Shown: positions 9,313 through 21,149 of the stretch, in pieces | How positions within the stretch are numbered: position 1 is the stretch's first letter | Layout of the letters: every line of letters starts with the position of its first letter | Assembly: GCA_030737835.1 (NCBI GenBank) | Contig: CM060857.1 | Coordinates: forward strand, 11,977,496 to 12,041,495 | Source: Acorus gramineus | Taxonomy: Eukaryota > Streptophyta > Magnoliopsida > Acorales > Acoraceae | Direction: 5' to 3' | Length of the DNA: 64,000 bases | Program-made: the position numbers and the translations under genes | Notes under the pieces: model-generated | The model's input: the letters and a program-made list of their open reading frames with translations, nothing else | Database searches by the model: none | Told to the model about the DNA's origin: nothing

Positions 9313-12300
9313 ATGGCTACAGATTCAGCCCTCAAAGTTCCACTCAATCACTATATTTTCTTCGATCTTGTCATTCTCATTGCTGTCCAATCATCCGTTT
9401 CGAGTGGATGCATCAAAACAGAGAGGGAGTCCCTCCTAAACTTCAAAGGTGGTCTCAGAGATCCAGGTTCTGTACTCTCTTCATGGACAGGCTCAGACTG
9501 CTGCGCTTGGCACGGAGTCGGCTGCGACAACAGGACGGGTCATGTTGTGAGGCTTGACCTTCACAATCAACATGATTTCAATCTTGACAGTGGCAACTAT
9601 GGTTTGGGTGGTGAGATCCGTCCTTCGTTACTTGGTCTGGAACAACTCACTCGCTTGGACCTCAGCCTGAACAACTTCAGTCTCATTCCTATCCCGACCT
9701 TCATTGGATCACTAAGAAAATTGAAATATCTTAATCTTTCTTCAGCGGGCTTCGGCGGGAAGATCCCTTCTCAAATCAGGAACATCACTGGCTTGCAATA
9801 CCTTGACATCAGCAAAAATGATATTAGTGCACCTGGTTTCTATGCAGGTGATATTGAGTGGCTGTCACAATTTTCATCTCTAAAATACCTCGATTTAAGT
9901 TGGGTGGATCTTAAAAATGCAACCAACTGGGCACAGGTGATGAATACGCTCCCTTTTCTTTCGGTGTTGCATCTGGATGACTGCAATCTAGTCAGTATTC
10001 CTTCTTTTCTTTCGATCATAAATTTTACGTCTCTCACTGAACTAAACCTTAGTGGCAACAACTTCAATACCACAGTGCCTAACTGGTTATTCTATATCAA
10101 GAACCTTGTTGTCCTCAATATGAGCAGTAGTATGGTTCAAGGATTGTTCCCGCAAACAATTGGAAATCTCCAAAATTTACAAATGTTGGATTTATCAAAT
10201 AATAAAATTGGAGGAGAAATCCCATCAACCATCGGGAACTTGACAAGACTGCGTGATTTGTATTTATCAAGTAACAATATCATCGGACAGATACCACCAT
10301 CCATTGGCAACCTACAGAACTTGCAGGAGTTGGACTTGTCCTCGAACAATATCAATGGAAGCATACCATCATCCATTGGTAACCTACATAACTTGCAGAA
10401 GTTAGTTTTGTCAAGGAACAACATCTCTGGATCAATGGATGTTTTATTGGGATTCTCTGGGATTCCTTCAAAGACGATGAATGTTAAGGAGAATAATCGT
10501 AATAGTTCAGTTGTTGCACTTACTGGAAAGTTATTGCCATTGAAATATTTAGCAGTCGGTAATAACAAACTAAGTGGAACCATCCCGGAGATCATCGGGC
10601 AACTCTCAGAGCTGGAATATTTAAATATCAGATGGAATTCTTTTAAGGGTGTGATGATGTCTGAGGCCCACTTTGTGAATCTCACCAAATTAAATCATCT
10701 CGACTTGTCACACAGCTTGCTTGCTTTGAATGTGAGTCCACAATGGGTTCCACCATTTCAAGCTCAAGAGATTTGGTTAGGTTCTTGCCGATCGGGGCCC
10801 AACTTCCCAGCTTGGCTACGCAGCCAGACGAAAGTTAGTGCATTGGACATATCTGATAATAATATTTCAGATATAGTTCCAAACTGGTTATGGAATTTAT
10901 CCTCCTCTATCCAGTATTTGGATTTGTCTGATAACCAAATGAGGGGAAAGCTACCACACAATGCATTTGAATTTTTTCGCTCTCTTGGTTCAATGGACTT
11001 GACTTCAAACTATTTTGATGGTCCCCTCCCCCGTCTTCCTACTGGCTCATCGCTTTTTCTCTCTGAAAATTCATTCTCCGGACCTATAGTCCTAAACATC
11101 ACAGTCTCCACTTGGTCAGAATTGATAGATTCTATCTCTCTTTCTGACAACCTTATTGATGGTAGCATTCCCCCCTCCATCTGTAGAGCGCAATGGGAAA
11201 TCCTTGATCTCTCCGATAACCATTTATCAGGAGTTCTCCCTGATTGTTGGTCTTCATCAGCTGTGGAAGTCATCATTTTGTCGAACAACAATTTATCCGG
11301 TGCTATTCCTGCTTCAATGGGATATATCAATCTCAAGTCACTGCATTTGAATAGCAATCATCTCTCCGGTGAGCTTCCATCCTCCTTGAAGAACTCCAGA
11401 GACTTAGTCTTTCTTGATCTTGGTGATAATGAACTATCCGGCCCGATACCAATGTGGCTTGGTGAAAGCCTATCATCTCTAAAGGTTCTTCGACTTCGAT
11501 CGAATCAATTCAGTGGACTCATTCCTCCCCAGCTATCACACCTTGCTTACCTTCAAGTCTTGGACCTCGCAAACAACAATCTTTCAGGAACGATACCGCC
11601 ATTCTTTGGGAATTTCAGTTCAATGGTTGCAACTCAAAAGAAAAGTGGTTCTCTTTACAATGTGTCATCACCATTATCATACACTGTATCATCCCCATCA
11701 ACAAAATACACTGTAATATCTACATACAGCGAAGAACTTCTCATTTTCACAAAAGGTGAAGGACTCCACTACACCAGCACGCTTTCTCTAGTCACAAGCA
11801 TGGACCTTTCAAATAATGGTCTCTCTGGAGATATTCCTAAAGAGCTAATGAAGTTGACTGGACTGCGATTCTTCAACTTATCTAGAAATCAATTGACAGG
11901 AAAGATCCCCCAAAACATTGGAGGCTTGGGACTATTGGAGTCCTTAGATCTATCATTGAACAAACTCTCAGGTGAAATTCCAAGTACCATGTCGAGACTG
12001 ACTTCTCTAGAGTTCTTGAATTTGTCATATAATGAATTGTCCGGAAGAATTCCATCAGGCAATCAGCTTCAGACATTCACGGATCCGTCTATTTATATAG
12101 GCAATCATGACCTCTGCGGCATTCCCTTACCCATACAGTGCCCCGGTGACGGAGCACCTCAACCTATGTCTTCTTCGGGTTGGGATGTAGGAGATGAGGA
12201 CAATGGATCTGACATGACATGGTTTTACATGGGCATGGGACCAGGATTAGTTGCAGGTTTTTGGGGAATCATGGGTGTTTTGTATTTCAAAAGATCATGG

Positions 12301-12387
12301 AGGATAGCCTTATTCCGCTTCTTTGATGACATCTGGGATTGTCTATATGTGGCAATGGCTGTGAGGTTGGCTAGACGGAGAAATTAG
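9313..12387 (+). CDS. LRR receptor-like protein, copy 2 (intact)
   Basis: A single-exon gene of 1024 residues. The first ATG (MATDSALKVP) is chosen because the frame upstream of it has no ATG. Signal peptide about 1-32; N-terminal cap from Cys33 with a Cys-Cys-Trp-type motif (DCCAWHGVGC, 62-71); many LRRs with LxxLxLxxNxLxGxIP; a loop-out near 380-407; an island near 772-829 between the LRR blocks; C-terminal cap with NHDLCG; acidic stretch; membrane helix about 970-992 with GxxxG spacing; 30-residue basic cytoplasmic tail and no kinase. This architecture is that of EIX/Cf-type RLPs, which bind apoplastic ligands and signal through SOBIR1-like kinases. The ligand cannot be inferred. It is the best candidate for a working member of the local cluster. 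Confidence 0.93.
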   Translation: MATDSALKVPLNHYIFFDLVILIAVQSSVSSGCIKTERESLLNFKGGLRDPGSVLSSWTGSDCCAWHGVGCDNRTGHVVRLDLHNQHDFNLDSGNYGLGGEIRPSLLGLEQLTRLDLSLNNFSLIPIPTFIGSLRKLKYLNLSSAGFGGKIPSQIRNITGLQYLDISKNDISAPGFYAGDIEWLSQFSSLKYLDLSWVDLKNATNWAQVMNTLPFLSVLHLDDCNLVSIPSFLSIINFTSLTELNLSGNNFNTTVPNWLFYIKNLVVLNMSSSMVQGLFPQTIGNLQNLQMLDLSNNKIGGEIPSTIGNLTRLRDLYLSSNNIIGQIPPSIGNLQNLQELDLSSNNINGSIPSSIGNLHNLQKLVLSRNNISGSMDVLLGFSGIPSKTMNVKENNRNSSVVALTGKLLPLKYLAVGNNKLSGTIPEIIGQLSELEYLNIRWNSFKGVMMSEAHFVNLTKLNHLDLSHSLLALNVSPQWVPPFQAQEIWLGSCRSGPNFPAWLRSQTKVSALDISDNNISDIVPNWLWNLSSSIQYLDLSDNQMRGKLPHNAFEFFRSLGSMDLTSNYFDGPLPRLPTGSSLFLSENSFSGPIVLNITVSTWSELIDSISLSDNLIDGSIPPSICRAQWEILDLSDNHLSGVLPDCWSSSAVEVIILSNNNLSGAIPASMGYINLKSLHLNSNHLSGELPSSLKNSRDLVFLDLGDNELSGPIPMWLGESLSSLKVLRLRSNQFSGLIPPQLSHLAYLQVLDLANNNLSGTIPPFFGNFSSMVATQKKSGSLYNVSSPLSYTVSSPSTKYTVISTYSEELLIFTKGEGLHYTSTLSLVTSMDLSNNGLSGDIPKELMKLTGLRFFNLSRNQLTGKIPQNIGGLGLLESLDLSLNKLSGEIPSTMSRLTSLEFLNLSYNELSGRIPSGNQLQTFTDPSIYIGNHDLCGIPLPIQCPGDGAPQPMSSSGWDVGDEDNGSDMTWFYMGMGPGLVAGFWGIMGVLYFKRSWRIALFRFFDDIWDCLYVAMAVRLARRRN

Positions 12388-12722
12388 AAGAAAGAGCAAC
12401 CACAAGTTAGGAAGTCTTAGACGACTAGTGTTTGTATGTGTGTGATCTAATATTTGTGTGTACCTCTTCCTGTGTTATGTTGTATATATATGTAAATAAC
12501 AGCTCAAAATATGTGTGTATAAATAACAACAAGATTGCCTAGCAGTAAAAATTTCTATCAGTTCTTAAATCCAATTCTTTCCTTTCTTTTTTCTGCAAAC
12601 TAAAATCATAACTCATGAACATCTTGGTCACAAACTATCATATTTTGAGATCTTTTTTAACAATTAATGGGTAAAAAGTCTAATGCGAGACTCATGATAC
12701 GTGGCAAGGTCATTCAAAAGGT
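12388..12722 (+). other. 3' untranslated and flanking sequence of RLP copy 2
   Basis: Matches 3163 to about 3550 downstream of copy 1, which fixes the downstream edge of the RLP duplication near here. GT-rich repeats near 12432-12470 differ in length between the copies. Confidence 0.6.
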
Positions 12723-12849
12723 CACTTGCTCTAGTTTGGCTTAACAATGAAGGAATGATTACAGACAGCGAAGCAACGATAATGGAAGCAATGATGGAAG
12801 AGCGTTGATATTCTTTTTTTCACAGCCTCGGCTGCAGTTTAGAAGTGGT

Positions 12850-13172
12850 TCCCTAATCACATATACACTGAGATAACGCAATATATACAATGTTATCACA
12901 GTGTATAAAAATTATTATTTTTTTTCATTTTTGTAATAAAAAAAATACCCGAGTGATGAAAAATGGTGATGTCCAACCATGTGTGCAGCTTCGTCCGCAG
13001 CCCTCACTGATTTTCTTTATAAAAAAAAAAATACACTCACCCATTAAACATATTGTTATAAAAAGTAAAGCATACACTGAGATGTGCTAGTTAATTAATT
13101 TGCATTGTACTATCGCAGTGTATAAACAGTTGAGAATTGTTTTTATACTGTGTTATCGTAGTGTATGGATGG
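12850..13172. mobile_element. MITE-like sequence with ATACACTG/CAGTGTAT inverted ends
   Basis: ATACACTGAGATAACG near 12865 is mirrored by motifs such as TATCGTAGTGTAT near 13153-13165, and both ends repeat TATC.CAGTGTAT blocks. Similar blocks occur at 20390-20505 and 28190-28300. Boundaries and target duplication are unresolved. Confidence 0.4.
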
Positions 13173-13603
13173 TGGAGGATTATTTTTAAGGGACTACAAA
13201 ACAAACCGAGTGTATCAACACTTAGCAATGAAATGGACGGCCAGAACAGGGTTTTAGGGAAGAGATAAGTTGTACTGCATTTTCAGATGTTTAGAAGACC
13301 GGGTAAGTTGTACTGCATTTTCAATTGTTTAGAAGACCAGTCTATCTGCAGCGTTATGTTTTATTGTTGGGCATGGAATTGAATCATGCCCCCTTTTGCC
13401 ATTTGGCTTTTTTTTTTTATGTGTTGAGTCAACTTTGGTAAACTTCAACATATGTAAGGCCATCTCCAGCCCTTATTCAAATCTATATCCAAATTATACT
13501 TAAAATTTGAGTATAACAAACATCTACATTTTCTTTTAAAAAAAAAAAAAAAAAGTGCCACCACAAGTACAAGAATGGAAAAATAATTTGATCAATATAT
13601 ATA

Positions 13604-15086
13604 TGTTCCAAACTGGCTTTGGAATTTATCCTCAACTGCTCTAAATTTGAATATGTTTAACAACCAGATGAGGGGTAAGCTGCCACAGGACGCATTTGAA
13701 TGCCTCCCCCCTAAGCTTCATGTTATTGACTTGAGCTCAAACCAATTTGAGGGCCACCTGCCTCGTCTGTCTGCTTCTGTGGCATTGTTTCTCTCCAACA
13801 ATTCATTCTCTAGACCTATTGTCCTAGATGCTACAGCCACTACCATACCAATATATTACTTTTTTCACATAACCTTATTAATGGAAGCATACCCTCCTCC
13901 ATCTGCATGGTGAATTTGGGAATCCTTTATCTCTCATATAACCATTTATCAGGTGTTCTTCCTGATTCTTGGTCTTCTTCACCTCTCGAAGCCATCAATT
14001 TTTATCAAACAACAATCTGTCTCGCTCATTGGGATCTAACTGTCTCAAGTCACTGCACCTGAGCAACAATCATTTCTTCGATGAGCTTCCATCCTCCTTG
14101 AAGAATTCTAAAGAATTGGTCCTTCTTGATCTTGGCGAGAATAGACTATTGGGCCAGATACCAATGTGGCTAGGTGAAAGGCTATCATCTCTAAGGGTTC
14201 TCTACCTGCGATCAAATAAATTTGATGGACATATTCCTCTCCGGTTGTCACATCTTGCCTCTCTTCAAGTCTTGGACCTCGCACACAATAATCTTTCAGG
14301 AACAATACCACATTCCTTCCAGAATTTTAGCGCGATGGCTACAACTCAAAAGATGGGTGGATCTTTTTAAGATGCAACATCATTTCTAGAAATCTATGAT
14401 GAATAGCTATCGCTTATCGTGAAAGGAGAAGTGCTCGACTACACCAACACGCTTTCACTTGTAACAAGCTTGGATTTTTCAGGTAATGGCCTCTCTGAAG
14501 ACATTCCAGAACAGCTAATGGATATATTTGGACTTCGATTCTCGAACTTGTCTGACAATCAATTGTCAGGAAAAATCCCCCAAAACATTGGAGGTTTACG
14601 TCTACTGGAATCATTGGATCTATCACTAAATCAACTCTCGGGTGAAATTCCAAGTAGTATGTCAAATCTGACTTATCTAGTGTACTTGAACTTGTCATAT
14701 AATAAATTGTCAGGAAGAATTCCATCAGGATACCAGTTTAAGACATTTATTGATCCATCTATTTATATCGGAAATCTCAACCTCTGTGGGAACCCATTAC
14801 CCATGTGTCCCGGTGATGAAGCATCTCATCCTGTACCATCTCCAAGTAGTGATGGAGGAGACAAGGACGATGAATCTGGCATGATATGGTTTTACATGGG
14901 CATGGAACCAGGATTAGTTACGGGTTTTTGGGGAATAATGGGTGTTCTATTTCTCTTCTATTTCTCAAAAGATCATGGAGGATAGCCCTGTTCAGGTTCT
15001 TTGATGACATTTGGGATTGTCTGCATGTAGCAGTTGTGAGGTTGGCAAGGTGGAGGGATTACAGAGGCAGAGCAACAACAAATTAG
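13604..15086 (+). pseudogene. Truncated, frameshifted RLP (third copy)
   Basis: Similarity to the RLP starts abruptly at GTTCCAAACTGG, mid LRR domain (equivalent to about 10877 in copy 2). The signal peptide, N-terminal cap and about half of the LRRs are missing. The frame is broken repeatedly: a TGA near 13911, a frame change into 13969-14370 ending in TAA, a degraded island with TAG near 14405, a good frame 14419-14985 covering the last LRRs, C-terminal cap and membrane helix, and a further frameshift near 14950 before the tail, which ends in TAG at 15084-15086. It is clearly more diverged from copies 1 and 2 than they are from each other, so it is an older duplicate. No full-length protein can be made. 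Confidence 0.88.
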
Positions 15087-15089
15087 AAA

Positions 15090-16055
15090 GGCACAGAGAC
15101 TCCGGTGTTTGAATGTGTGCTTTGTGTAATACTTGTACACCTCTTTTAGTATTATGTTCCATCTAAATAACAGCTCAAAGTGTGTGTATTTCTACATTGA
15201 AATGGTGTATCTCAAGCAAGATTACCTAGAAATAAAAAGTTCTACCATAATAAAAAGTCACATCAATTCTGAATCTGATTCTCTTTCTTTTCTTACTTTT
15301 GGTAGTCTAAATTATATTAATCATGTCATAATTCATGAAGTCCTTGGGTACAAACTCAAATTCCAAGTTCTAGAGCATAAGATTGACAAAAGAACACAAT
15401 ATCAGTCAGTCTCTATTGATCATTCTACATTGTTGGGTAATTATTATTATTTTCCCTAGGCTAATATATGAAAAGTTCTTTTTTCTTCATCGGGACAACT
15501 ATCTTGGCCCAAGGAACATCCACACCCTTCCCTGCCCATCCCACTGCCCCGTGCCTTTTAGGCCCTCCATCACTGTCCCTTGCCATCCATGCTAAAAAAT
15601 GACACATTTCCAGGTTATTTCTAAGTAGGGGACTAAGCATTGTCAGGTTAATTTTCCTGAATATTGATTTTCAGGCAATGAATTTCTAAATTTTCCTACA
15701 TGCCAAGGCATTGAGATGGAAACCTTAATTACAATTCAAACGCGATGGAAGAATGTCAAGATAAGCCTGGGGACTACACGCTAACAAATCATTCAATTTT
15801 CAATGCACCCTAGATAGCTACCTATGCTTGCAAAAATGCCATTAAAAAGAGATGCTTATCCATGATAGAAAATATAATAATATATGCTAAATAAAATCAG
15901 AATATATGAGTTCCATAACAATAGGAGAATAATTCATATCAGCAAAATTGATGAATAGAAATCAACAGAAACTCTAAGATATTGAGAAAAATGCAACCTC
16001 CAACACTATCTTAAACATGAAGTTTACACCAAAAAACTCCAAGTATTGGGGCAAT
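15090..16055. other. Intergenic between RLP pseudogene and NOB1
   Basis: No domain-bearing frame. The ORFs at 15133-15459 and 15383-15595 are low-complexity or overlap the decayed RLP 3' region. The part nearest 16060 is probably NOB1 3' untranslated sequence. Confidence 0.4.
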
Positions 16056-16060
16056 CATAT

Positions 16061-19000
16061 CTAATTCTTACGATGAGAAAAGTGATTGTCATTGGGATTT
16101 CTCTTTCCATGGAAAACTGCCAATGATTGACCTACAGGAGGCTTTAAAGAAGCATTCTTGTTGCCAATGTGACCAAAGAAATCATCTGCACTGAAGAAAT
16201 CGTCCTGTAACATAACAAAAACAAACAATTAAAGTCTAAATTATGAAGATTGTATATATACTAACTGACGAAAGTACATATTTGATGCCCATAGAAGGGA
16301 ATGAGAAGGATAAGGCTATATGAATATCAAACCAGTTTGTTGGATTTCTTTTTAGTTTTGGGATACAGGAGCTTGTGAGGGAGTTGATCTTCACGTAAAA
16401 CAAGGTTCTTAGAGATGGCATCTCTTCCCCCTTGAGGCAAAGGAAGCGAGAACTACAAGTTCAAAGAAAAGTAAAAAATGCATCAAAAATTGAGTTTTTG
16501 ACAAGAACGAGAAATGACTCCAAGTAGTCTGTAAATACTATATGCTAAAAATATGGCAGAAAAAAACTGTTAGTGTGCAACTGCAATTAAATTACGTGAC
16601 AGCAGGCACTATACAAGACTGAGCAAGTAAATTATCTCTAAATAAGAAAAGATAAAACACAAAGGAAAATTTTGATCATGATTGTAATCAATAATCACAC
16701 AAAGCATAAAATACAAGTGCTTTTATAAACGAGGAAACACAATGTCAGAAGATGGGATCAGCAACAATTAAGAAAATCCTAAATACAAGTAAAATAAAAG
16801 CTGATTGTACCTTAGTGCCCCGAAGATTAACTCGTGGTTTGCGAGCTGCTAAAACAATGCCATTTTCACCAATAGTCACAGACACTTTGCGCAGTGTGCC
16901 ACCATTACCGCATTTTGGACAGAATATTCTTCCAATTTCTGCAGTCACTTTGTTGCATGCATGGCATTTCAAAACCCACCTGCATCAAGTAAAAATCAGC
17001 ATTAATATCGTCAATAGCACAAAGAATAGTATAATTGCAAATAAACTCAGGAACTTGAAAGAATGCAGGACAACATAAGAATGAATCATTAAATTTGTAC
17101 CAGAATAAAAGAACCATCAAATTATCTAATATTCAGTTCTCAAAATGCCATGCAAATGAGATTTTAAAAAGGAGACTACAGGATATAGAGTTTTTAATGT
17201 CACCAATATTTAAATAAATGACATCGTGATGCAAATTAAAAGATATAAAAAATGGCAATTCATTTCTAATTTGCATCGCTTCGTCATACAATCTTTTGAA
17301 AGCCAACCTTTTTTCAGAAAAATAATAATAAAACATTGCAAACTGAGTGCAAACAGTATCCAACAGTGAAGCCACATTGACAACTCAACATGCTTATTAT
17401 CTTCTGCAAAATTAGTTCACTATCTAGAGATCATAGGTTAATTTCGGAATTTCCCACATATAGCAGGTGCTGGGAGGGGAGATATCGGATCCTAACTTTT
17501 AATACTTTTCAGACAAGGTGACCACTTTCAAAACTGGAACCCAGGACTCAGGACTTTTTCCTTTGAGCCTAAACACTTAATGATTACTCCAAGCAATGGC
17601 CCCTAAATTTAAAAAAAAAAAATAATAGGAAGAAATAAAAAATGAAAGATGCACAAAATCATATTTCTAAATTTTAGACCAGATCATTTTAACCTAGAAA
17701 CTATACATGTACACCAAAGGAAAATAAATAAAGGAAAACAAGTATAAACAACAAGAGTAGAAATATATGTTCGAGGGTCCACAAATAAGGAAATGGAAGA
17801 TCAACTTCTTGATGCATGCTAAACATACCTATGCAATTGACGGATCTGCACCCCCTCAGGTGCGAGAAGCCGTAGACCAATCTGAAGAATAACATTTTGC
17901 ATGGCAAAGTCACTGGTCACACAGGCTACATTTGATTCAAACAGGGGCATAGTCAGCCAGCTTTTTTCACTACTGGCATCATCACTCTGTAATATATCTA
18001 TGCCTTCATCTGCGTTGCTTGAGATCTCCAATCGATCCAATTCATCCACCAAACAGCTGTGAAACTCTTTTTCACCAGACCCCATAGGTCCATCTAAAGC
18101 AGCTTCTTCCTTAATATCATCATTGACAACATCTCTAGCCTTGTCAATCAGATCATCAGTGCTCACTTCTGCAGCCAAGTCAAGATCCTCTGATGCTTCT
18201 GACATGTCATGCCTAGCTTTCCGTCTTAGGTATTTTTTTTGAGTCTTCCGACTGACGGCAGGTAGCCAATCACCCGGATTCTCCAACTCTTCTCCTTGAG
18301 AAGCATCAATTCCAGGTACACCTATCTTTTCAGCAATTTTAGTCTCCTTCTTCTGATTCAATAGACTATTCAGTTTTTTCTTCAAATGATCCCCATCATG
18401 CTCCTCGGACTGCAATTTCGTACTTCCTTCCACAGAGCCATTACCTGAACATACAGAATTATCTTCCGGAACAGCGTTCAAGCCCAGATCCTTCGCAGGG
18501 AGAATCCTTGAATCAGAACTTTCATCTCCCTCACCGACATGCTCAAGAGCTTCCCACTCTTCCAGATTGGGCACATTGGAACCCCACCCTGGCATATCTT
18601 TTTCAGGTAGATGTTTCACGTTCACAAAACGAAGAGGGGGAGGGGCATCCCTTAGGTGACCAGTTCCATGGAGCTGGGCCTCCAATGTGTAAGTCAGAGC
18701 AATAAGTTTGATATCAACATCTGAAAGTGTCTGCAAGTCTCCAGTTGCCCTTGCAAAGCTGATAACTGCCAGGCCAAACATAGGTAACAATGAATTGATA
18801 TATGACAGACAAATAGTAAAGCATTCTAAAGAGCATATCATATGTAATACTGAAACAGTGAATACAAGCCACAAAATTAAACTCCGCACCAGTGCACATA
18901 ACAACTTTCTCCAAGGAATTGCATCATATAAAGTAACCCAACATTTAGTCATCGAAGAAAAAGAATCAATTTTGCTTCTTGTAAAGGTTCCTCTATTTCG

Positions 19001-19523
19001 GTACATCAAATGCCTTGGGAATTCAAATATTCAACTATCAAATTCAAGCTTGTGAGAACCACTAAGCACAAAATACATTCAGAAACAACCATTTCAAAGA
19101 TCAGAAACTATGCAACCACAATTGAATGAAAAAGAGAGAGTGAGAGACCCCCCAAAAAATACCTTTTTTGAGGGCTTCGGGTGAGGGTTCCATGGTCTCG
19201 ATTGGGAAAGGCAAGAAGGAGAGCCTGTGACGGGAGACCGGGTCCCTAACCTCCTCGACGACCTCCCTCACCGACACGTACCTGTCGGCGAAGTGCATCA
19301 GCTTCTCCCCGCCCCGGATTATGGCGTTCGCGTCAACGACGGCGATCGCGATGCCCTTCGTCGAAGACACAGACTCGTCGACCTGTCTCGCTAACGTCGG
19401 CGCGGGAGGCGGCGCACGCGGCGGCTCGAATTGCGGGTCTCCGCCTCCTCCCCGAGGGGGCGGCACCGGCGCCTTCTGCACGATGCGACTCCACAACTGC
19501 TCGGGCGCCACTGTGGCTGACAT
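16061..19523 (-). CDS. NOB1: 20S pre-rRNA D-site endonuclease NOB1
   Basis: Five exons (minus strand): 19163-19523, 17829-18765, 16811-16979, 16333-16452, 16061-16204. They join in frame to 576 residues, close to plant NOB1 lengths. NOB1 cuts 20S pre-rRNA at site D to make mature 18S rRNA in the cytoplasm. The N-terminal PIN domain shows VVDANAIIRG with the acidic residue Asp64 and TLSDVDIKLIALTY (Asp136/138), split by intron 1. A long acidic/basic linker follows, then a zinc ribbon with Cys438, Cys441, Cys453 and Cys456, then REDQLP and the conserved C-terminal GKRNPND stretch. The start is the ATG of MSATVAPEQLW; the open frame upstream of it begins only with a non-ATG codon. The N-terminus carries a plant-type proline/glycine-rich insert before the PIN domain. 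Telo-box motifs lie just upstream. Confidence 0.93.
17455..17610 (-). repeat. Possible SINE-like remnant in NOB1 intron 2
   Basis: On the minus strand, CTGGGTTCCAGTT resembles a pol III B box, with typical degraded-retroposon text around it. A comparable B-box-like piece lies near 26605-26680 in an intron of the ZCCHC9-like gene. No A box or target duplication could be fixed. Confidence 0.25.
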
Positions 19524-19577
19524 CGGAGATGAACTATGCGTGAACCGGAGAATCTCGAGCTCTTCTTTTGTTCCCAC

Positions 19578-19626
19578 AAAACCCTAAAATTGAACAATTA
19601 AAAAAAATAAAAATAAAAAACCCTAA
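19578..19626 (-). promoter_or_regulatory. Two telo-box motifs upstream of NOB1
   Basis: AAACCCTAAA at 19578-19587 and AAACCCTAA at 19618-19626, 55-105 bp upstream of the NOB1 ATG. Telo boxes near the transcription start are established features of plant ribosome-biogenesis and translation genes, which fits NOB1. Confidence 0.6.
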
Positions 19627-19797
19627 AGCAGTCTCGGCCGGGGCGGGGCGGATTTGTACGGGCTCGACCCGTTTACATCTCGTGCCAGTGGAAACGTGAA
19701 TTTTTTGTACCAACCGCTCGTTTCAAAGAAGTTCATTGATCCGACGGTCCTGAGAGTTTTCTTGAATCTAGATAATCCATTCGTGGATCATGGAAAA

Positions 19798-20520
19798 TGA
19801 TACGTCCAGCTCAATTGAGGGCTGGTAAACGAGTTGAACAAATCGAGCTTTGACCTGTTCAAGCTCGACTCATTTAGTATCAGACTCGACTTCAGTTCTG
19901 CTCAGCTCATGATCGATCTTCATTTCCTGTTCAAGCTCAGCTCGTCGGTCTCGTGAAAAATTTGGTTGAAGTTCAGTTCAGCTCGTTTATTAAACAAGAC
20001 AAGCGAAAACTCAAACCAAAGCTCAGCTCGGGCTCGTTTAGTTAAAAAAAATCTTTTTTAGCATTTGAGAAATCACATTTCACAAATCACAACACTTTAT
20101 ACACGTGAAAATAACTCGGGCTAGGCTCGTTTCCCCTTTTTATATTAAGTAAACTAGCTTGTCTAGACTCGAGCTCTGCTCATTTACAAACCGAGCTTTG
20201 AAAATTGTTCAAAGTTTGGCTAGTTTGTCTAATCGAACGAGTCTGAATAAACTTTAACCAAGCCGAGCCCGAACTGCTCGACTCGTTTACCAGCCCTAGC
20301 CCAATTGCAACCTCAATTGCAGTTCACATCATTTTTTATAAAAAAAAATCATACACTCTTTTATTGAATTATATGTTGTTATATGAAATGAAGTTCATAC
20401 TGAGATACAATAGTATATTTTTTATTTATAAAAAAAAAATTTGTGTCATACACTATGGTAGAACCTTATCGCAGTATATATTGTGTTATCATAGTATATG
20501 GGACTACAGACTTGGTTGTA
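19798..20520. mobile_element. MITE-like element carrying a nested element
   Basis: Sequence from ATGATACGTCCAG (19798) through TGCAGTTCACATC and the following AT-rich part matches, in reverse complement, the stretch 28140-28330, which ends CTGGACGTATCAT. The two are copies of one repeat family. This copy is interrupted by the element at 19818-20299. The right edge is uncertain. Confidence 0.6.
19818..20299. mobile_element. Nested 482-bp inverted-repeat element (hAT-like)
   Basis: Ends are AGGGCTGGTAAACGAG and CTCGTTTACCAGCCCTAG, near-perfect inverted repeats. Flanks CTCAATTG (19810-19817) and CCCAATTG (20300-20307) form an 8-bp duplication with one mismatch. The related repeat at 28140-28330 lacks this insert, so it provides an empty-site comparison. 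The interior is rich in GCTCG/CGAGC motifs and has no coding frame. Confidence 0.75.
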
Positions 20521-21149
20521 AAAAAGACCGCTCTTATTATAGTTGTTAATAATTGTTTCGATGCTCAAGAAATTTAGAAATCTCAAAAGAACTAGGTAAT
20601 GAAAAAATGATAATGTAATAGTGAGTGATCCAACATCAATTTGGATAATCAAATTAATTACGGGATCAGGATTCTTTATATTTTTATACATATGTTGCAT
20701 TTGTGCACCTATCTTGCATTTTACATTTATTGATCAAAATATATATGAAGATTTTTTAATCTTGTTTAACCATTTTGGAGTATTAACTCATCCACAGAAT
20801 ATATTGTAGTTCAAATTGCGAGAGACAAAGCAAGCTTATGTAAGACAGTAAGAGCACCATTTCACTTCATTCATCTTTATTACTCCATTATAAATTATGT
20901 ACTTTGCGCGTATTATAACCTGCTACAATAATAGAAATACAACAAAATTCACTATATCGAAGTCTCCACCATACAATATTACAATGCATAACAAAAAACA
21001 CTTCCAGTCCCACAACCAATCATTTATAATCATTCAAAAAACAAAAAGTAAGAAGAGATCAAATCAATATAGACTGTCAAAATAGAAATGCAACAAGAGA
21101 AATTAATCACAGATGTTTCATGGAGACGGAAAGAAGAAAAGTTGGGAGT
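20520..21149. other. Intergenic, no gene recognised; includes ADF 3' flank
   Basis: AT-rich with no supported frame. The portion just above 21149 is probably ADF 3' untranslated sequence. Confidence 0.4.

Noticed and set aside
19524-19577. Longer NOB1 N-terminus from 19577
   Set aside because: It begins with GTG and lies next to a telo box in the probable leader. The ATG at 19523 gives the accepted NOB1-like start.
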